Source: Conexibacter sp. CPCC 205762 (GTDB lineage Bacteria > Actinomycetota > Thermoleophilia > Solirubrobacterales > Solirubrobacteraceae). From it: a stretch of 64,000 nt of DNA. The stretch is taken from positions 186,001 through 250,000 of the forward strand of contig NZ_JAUTDN010000002.1 in NCBI RefSeq assembly GCF_030646155.1. The letters run 5' to 3'. Both the position numbers and the translations under genes were made by a program. Positions 60,578 to 64,000 of this stretch are shown here, piece by piece (the first letter of the stretch is position 1; every line of letters starts with the position of its first letter). Below the pieces are notes generated by a model. That model saw nothing but the letters and a program-made list of their open reading frames with translations, made no database searches and was not told the DNA's origin.

Positions 60578-60913
60578 TCAGGCGGTCGCCGCGACGGCGG
60601 CGGTGAGCGCGTCTTCGAGCGCGTCGCGCTGGAACGGCTTCAGCAGATGCGCGACCGGCGCCAGCTCCGACAGCTCGCGGCTCGGCGGGAAGATGCTGCA
60701 GATGACGATCGCGAGCTCGGGCTGGGAGCTGCGCAGCTCCCAGGCCAGCTCGACGCCGTTGTTGAAGGCGGGTTCGAGCAGCAGGACGTCGACAGCGTCC
60801 TCGCCGGAGCGGCTGCTGTCGTGCACGACCGGCTCGTGGCCGAGACGGACGATCGCCCGTTCGAGGAGCGCGCGCACATCGGCCGACGGCTCCGCGATCA
60901 GAACCTTCGCCAT
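60578..60913 (-). CDS. stand-alone degenerate receiver-domain protein
   Basis: 111 residues from ATG 60913 (ATG 60925 adds four). The fold follows a receiver: KVLIAEPSADVRALLERAIVRLGHE, then DVLLLEPAFNNGVELAWELR, then AHLLKPFQRDALEDAL with the conserved Lys. The acidic pair is reduced to Glu-Pro and the phospho-acceptor Asp is Glu (LLLEP), so ordinary phosphorylation seems impossible. Divergent from the OmpR-type regulator at 60973, with which it may form a signalling group. Confidence 0.75.
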   Translation of the reverse strand: MAKVLIAEPSADVRALLERAIVRLGHEPVVHDSSRSGEDAVDVLLLEPAFNNGVELAWELRSSQPELAIVICSIFPPSRELSELAPVAHLLKPFQRDALEDALTAAVAATA

Positions 60914-60972
60914 CCCTCTGATCATCCGGACAACGTGCGCCAAGCGTGCATGAATCTGGTATGGAAGACAGG

Positions 60973-61665
60973 ATGAGAATGGCTGAGGTGCTCGTCGTCG
61001 AGGACGAGGAAGACGTCCGGCGGCTCGTGCGCGTGCTGCTCGAGCGCGCCGGCCATGCCGTCAGAGAGGCGGCCAACGGGATCGAGGCGCTGCGGATGCT
61101 GCAGAGCGCGACGCCCGACCTGGTCGTGCTCGACGTGACGATGCCGGAGCTCGACGGCTGGCAGACGCTCGAGCGGATCCGCGACCTGACCGAGGTGCCG
61201 GTGCTGATGCTGACGGCGCGCGCCGGCGAGCTGGACAAGGTGCGCGGCTTGAAGGGCGGCGCCGACGACTACGTCACGAAGCCGTTCGGCCGCCAGGAGC
61301 TGCTGGCGCGCGTCGAGGCGCTGCTGCGGCGCACGAGCGGGCCGCCGGAGGTGCGGCCGGCGTACAGCGACGCGACCGTGACGGTCGACTACGTCAGCCG
61401 TGAGGTCAGAGTCGACGGCCGGCTCGTGCAGCTGACGCCGCTGGAGTTCAAGCTGCTGTCGGCGTTCGTCCGCCATCCCAACGAGACGCTCGCGCGCGAC
61501 CGGCTGCTGGAGCTGGTGTGGGGCGACACGGAGGGCTTCGGCGGCGACCAGGTGAAGCTCTACGTCGGCTACCTGCGGCGCAAGCTCGGCTGGGACGCGG
61601 CGGCGCCGTCGCCGATCGAGACGGTCCGCGGCTTCGGCTACCGCTACCGGCCGCCGGTCGAGTAG
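60973..61665 (+). CDS. OmpR/PhoB-type response regulator
   Basis: 230 residues. ATG 60973 is preferred (GGAAG five bases upstream); ATG 60961 and 60979 are alternatives. Receiver with acidic pair VVEDEEDVRR, acceptor Asp in LVVLDVTMPELDGW, and Lys in DYVTKPFGRQEL. Winged-helix output: LTPLEFKLLSAFVRHPNETLARDRLLELVWG and VKLYVGYLRRKLG, FGYRYRPP. It converges on and overlaps by 22 bp the histidine kinase gene, its probable partner. Confidence 0.93.
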   Translation: MRMAEVLVVEDEEDVRRLVRVLLERAGHAVREAANGIEALRMLQSATPDLVVLDVTMPELDGWQTLERIRDLTEVPVLMLTARAGELDKVRGLKGGADDYVTKPFGRQELLARVEALLRRTSGPPEVRPAYSDATVTVDYVSREVRVDGRLVQLTPLEFKLLSAFVRHPNETLARDRLLELVWGDTEGFGGDQVKLYVGYLRRKLGWDAAAPSPIETVRGFGYRYRPPVE

Positions 61666-63593
61666 GAGCCGATCCCGCCGATCGCGCCCGGCCCTCCCGC
61701 CGCGTCGCGGTCGCGCACCTCGGCCGTCTGCAGCGGCAGTCGCACGGTGAAGGTCGAGCCTTCGCCGATCTCGCTCGCGAGCGTGATCGTGCCGCCGTGC
61801 GCGGCGACGATCGCGTGCACGATCATCAGCCCCAGGCCGACGCCGGGGACCGCGCGCGAGGTCGCGTTGGAGGCGCGGAAGAAGCGGTCGAAGAGGCGGC
61901 TCTGCTCGCCGCGCGGGACGCCGACGCCGGTGTCGGCGACGTCGAGCCGCGCCTCGTCGCCGGCACGGCTCAGCCGCACCTCGACGTGACCGCCGGCGGT
62001 CGTGAACTTGAGCGCGTTGGAGATCAGGTTGTCGAGCACCTGCGCGAGCCGGTCGCGGTCGCCGACGGCGGCCGGCAGCGGATCGATCTGGGCGCTCAGC
62101 AGGATGCCGGCGTCCTCGGCGCGCGGCCGCGCCGCCTCGACGGCCTCGTGCGCGATCCGCGCGAGGTCGACGATCCCCGGCTCCAGCAGCAGCGAGTCGG
62201 ACTCGACCTGGGCGGCGAAGAGGAGGTCGCCGACGAGCCGCAGCAGCCGCTGCGCGTTGCGCTCGACGATCTCCAGGTGGCGGCGCTCCTCGTCGGCGTC
62301 GGTGCCGGCCTCGGCATGCTCGCCGAGCACCAGCTCGACGTAGCCGAGGATCGCTGTCAGCGGCGTCCGCAGCTCGTGTGAGACGAGCGCGAAGAACTCC
62401 TCCTTGACGCGCTCCGCCTCGCGCTCGCGCGTCACCTCGCGCAGCACCAGCAGGCGGCCGATGAGGCGGCCGTGGCCGTCGCGCACCGGCGTCGCGTAGC
62501 GGGCGAAGGCGCGGCGCGTGCCGAGCAGCGTGATCTCGTCGCGCACCTCGCCGCTGCCGTCGCCGGCGTCGAGCGGGACGAGCGTGCCGTCCTGGTCGAT
62601 CGCCGTCGCGCGCGCGCCGAAGGCGGCCCGCACGGCCCGCATCGGCGGGTTGTCGACGATCGGCCCGCCCTCGCGGTCGAGCAGCGCGATCGCGTCCGGC
62701 GTCGCGTCGAGCACGGCGCGCAGCACGCTCGCGCCCTCGCGCGCGGAGCGGACGGCGTCGACCAGCTCGGCGCCGCGGCTCTCCAGCTCGGCGTTCTGCC
62801 GCTGCAGCGCGGCGCGGTTCTCCTCCAGCGAGTCGGCCATCAGGTTGAAGGTCTGCGCCAGCGAGGCGACCTCGCCCGAGCCGATCGCGTCGTCGCCGCG
62901 CACGCGCGCCTGCAGGTCGCCCTCCGCGATCGCTCTCGCGGCGGCGGCGACGTTGCCCATCGGGTCGAGCACCGAGCGGCGGAAGTAGAGCAGGCAGCCG
63001 CCCAGCAGCAGCAGCGTGAAGACGATCCCGGCGACGCCGACGATCTCGGCCAGCTGGGCGAGGTGGGCGGTCCGCTCGCGCCGCGGCAGCAGCGTCGCGC
63101 GGCCGCGCTCGACGAGCTGGTTGAGCCGCAGCGCGATCTGCTCCGACTGGCGCTCGGCGCGGGACAGGCGCGAGCCGTCGCCGAGCGAGGCCGACGGGTC
63201 GGCGCTGATCGGCTCGACGACGTCGGCGATGAAGGAGCGCGCGGCGGCGACCTCGGCGCGGATCAGGCCCGCGACCGTGTCGTCGCGGTCGGCGACCGCC
63301 AGCTCGACCCTCCGCAGCGCCCCCAGCACCTCTGCGATCGAGCGGTCGAGCGCTCTCGCGCTTCCCGGCGTGCGCTGCTCGACTCGGTCGCGCATCGCCG
63401 TCTCGAGCTTCGTCAGCTCCGTCTGCGCGCGGCTGGTGGGGACGACGACCTCGGAGGTCCGCTGGGCGGCGCGGTCGGTCGCGCGCAGCTCGTGGACCGC
63501 GAACAGCATCGTGCCGAGCACGGCGAGGAAGAGGACGGTGAGCGTCCCGAGTCCGACGAGGAGTCTCCTCCGCAACCCTCCGTCACGCCGCAT
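61644..63593 (-). CDS. membrane sensor histidine kinase with HAMP and PAS domains
   Basis: 649 residues from ATG 63593. A TM helix (about 10-32), a helical extracytoplasmic sensor (about 35-185, four-helix-bundle/CHASE3-like), a second TM (VGVAGIVFTLLLLGGCLLYF), HAMP (RRSVLDPMGNVAAAARAIAEGDLQ), a coiled coil, and PAS (AVLDATPDAIALLDREGG) lead to HisKA. The phosphorylated His lies in FFALVSHELRTPLTAILGY (about 405). HATPase follows (LISNALKFTTAGG, VADTGVGVPRGEQSRLFDRFFRA, GLGLMIVHAIVAAHGG). All catalytic motifs are intact. Convergent with the OmpR regulator. The ligand is unknown. Confidence 0.93.
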   Translation of the reverse strand: MRRDGGLRRRLLVGLGTLTVLFLAVLGTMLFAVHELRATDRAAQRTSEVVVPTSRAQTELTKLETAMRDRVEQRTPGSARALDRSIAEVLGALRRVELAVADRDDTVAGLIRAEVAAARSFIADVVEPISADPSASLGDGSRLSRAERQSEQIALRLNQLVERGRATLLPRRERTAHLAQLAEIVGVAGIVFTLLLLGGCLLYFRRSVLDPMGNVAAAARAIAEGDLQARVRGDDAIGSGEVASLAQTFNLMADSLEENRAALQRQNAELESRGAELVDAVRSAREGASVLRAVLDATPDAIALLDREGGPIVDNPPMRAVRAAFGARATAIDQDGTLVPLDAGDGSGEVRDEITLLGTRRAFARYATPVRDGHGRLIGRLLVLREVTREREAERVKEEFFALVSHELRTPLTAILGYVELVLGEHAEAGTDADEERRHLEIVERNAQRLLRLVGDLLFAAQVESDSLLLEPGIVDLARIAHEAVEAARPRAEDAGILLSAQIDPLPAAVGDRDRLAQVLDNLISNALKFTTAGGHVEVRLSRAGDEARLDVADTGVGVPRGEQSRLFDRFFRASNATSRAVPGVGLGLMIVHAIVAAHGGTITLASEIGEGSTFTVRLPLQTAEVRDRDAAGGPGAIGGIGSYSTGGR

Positions 63594-63641
63594 GTACCGA
63601 ACACCGTACCGCTCCGCACAACGCCTGCCGAGAGCACGGCG

Positions 63642-63647
63642 TACGAT
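63642..63647 (+). promoter_or_regulatory. -10 element of fdhD, probably leaderless
   Basis: TACGAT ends 6 nt before the ATG at 63654. There is no Shine-Dalgarno. Confidence 0.45.
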
Positions 63648-63653
63648 CGTCAC

Positions 63654-64000
63654 ATGCCGGACAGACAGCCGCAGGTGCGGATCCGGGGCATGCACGCGGC
63701 GATCGAGCGCGACGGCGAGGAGGATTTCGTCGCCGTCGAGGAGCCGTTGGAGATCCGCGTCGACGGCCGTCCGCTGGCGGTCACGATGCGCACGCCGGGC
63801 GACGACGAGCGGCTCGCCGCCGGCTTCCTCCACGGCGAGGCGCTGATCGACCGCTGGCCGCGGATCGGCCCGACCGCCGACCTTGCCGTCAACGCCGTCG
63901 AGGTCGCCGGACCGCTGCTGCGCGACCCGGGCGAGCGCAGCTTCTACACCACCTCCTCATGCGGCGTCTGCGGCAAGGGCGCGATCGAGCAGGTCGCCGT
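63654..64000 (+). CDS. fdhD: formate dehydrogenase accessory sulfurtransferase FdhD, 3'-truncated by the window edge
   Basis: The first 115 codons are present. VAVEEPLEIRVDGRPLAVTMRTPGDDERLAAGFLHGEALI and the active-site pair TTSSCGVCGKG (about residue 103) identify FdhD (quoted fragments RTPGDDERLAAGFLHGE and SSCGVCGKG). It transfers sulfur to the molybdenum/tungsten cofactor of formate dehydrogenase and binds bis-MGD. A formate dehydrogenase may lie beyond the window. Divergent from the histidine kinase gene. Confidence 0.92.
   Translation, partial: MPDRQPQVRIRGMHAAIERDGEEDFVAVEEPLEIRVDGRPLAVTMRTPGDDERLAAGFLHGEALIDRWPRIGPTADLAVNAVEVAGPLLRDPGERSFYTTSSCGVCGKGAIEQVA

Overview
This is a very GC-rich (about 72-75% by eye) bacterial chromosomal segment. 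The mixture points to a high-GC actinobacterium, most likely of the Thermoleophilia (Conexibacter/Solirubrobacter type): a SUF iron-sulfur cluster, RecD2, HtpX, abundant TetR/GntR/IclR/MarR regulators, a DUF4232 protein, an MpaB-like oxygenase and a secreted Cys-pair repeat protein. The taxon is an inference; there is no rRNA in the window. One tRNA (Thr, CGT) is present. I see no CRISPR array, insertion sequence, integrase or replication origin. A visible oddity is frequent use of the Arg codon AGA despite the GC content.

Layout. 1-8.7 kb: 3' part of galE, an SDR, DNA polymerase III delta' (holB), small unknowns, a TetR regulator, a DUF4232 secreted protein, a GH3 beta-glucosidase and an FAD glycerol-3-phosphate dehydrogenase. 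8.7-14.2 kb: tRNA-Thr with a perfect hairpin behind it, a secreted lipase, a secreted M1 metallopeptidase, an aldose 1-epimerase-like protein and an SDR. 14.4-28.0 kb: the most striking region, an apparently single 13.5-kb transcription unit behind a clear TTGACA/TATACG promoter. It encodes a sugar ABC importer (permease, binding protein, double ATPase), a GntR regulator, an SDR, a 1387-residue multidomain secreted glycosidase, a D-2-hydroxyacid dehydrogenase, and a 2-oxoacid dehydrogenase (E1 alpha, E1 beta and an E2 split into two genes). It reads as a pathway from extracellular glycoside cleavage through import and oxidation to oxidative decarboxylation.

28-36.5 kb: an unknown gene, a coiled-coil membrane protein, a PIN-type toxin-antitoxin pair, a second GntR closely related to the first, a UlaG-like metallo-hydrolase, RecD2, and a TetR plus MpaB-like oxygenase with two matching operators, followed by a glutathionyl-hydroquinone-reductase-type GST. 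36.5-44 kb: structured intergenic DNA, class III aminotransferase plus IclR regulator, a gene-poor stretch with a short coupled ORF pair, HxlR and MarR regulators, an MFS drug exporter and a polysaccharide deacetylase.

44-51.7 kb: RNase D, then the iron-sulfur assembly cluster Rrf2-sufC-sufS-(two hairpins)-sufU-Rieske-sufB-sufD. 51.7-64 kb: a secreted seven-repeat protein, HtpX, a GAF-GGDEF-EAL protein, a NarL/histidine-kinase pair, a fatty-alcohol-oxidase-type GMC protein, a small basic/Pro-rich protein, a degenerate receiver protein, an OmpR regulator convergent with a large histidine kinase, and the 5' part of fdhD.

Several genes (the MpaB-like oxygenase, Rrf2, fdhD, glpD, sufU) have a -10-like hexamer 6-8 nt before the start codon and no Shine-Dalgarno, suggesting leaderless mRNAs. 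All functional statements come from reading the sequence and knowledge of families; no database search was run.
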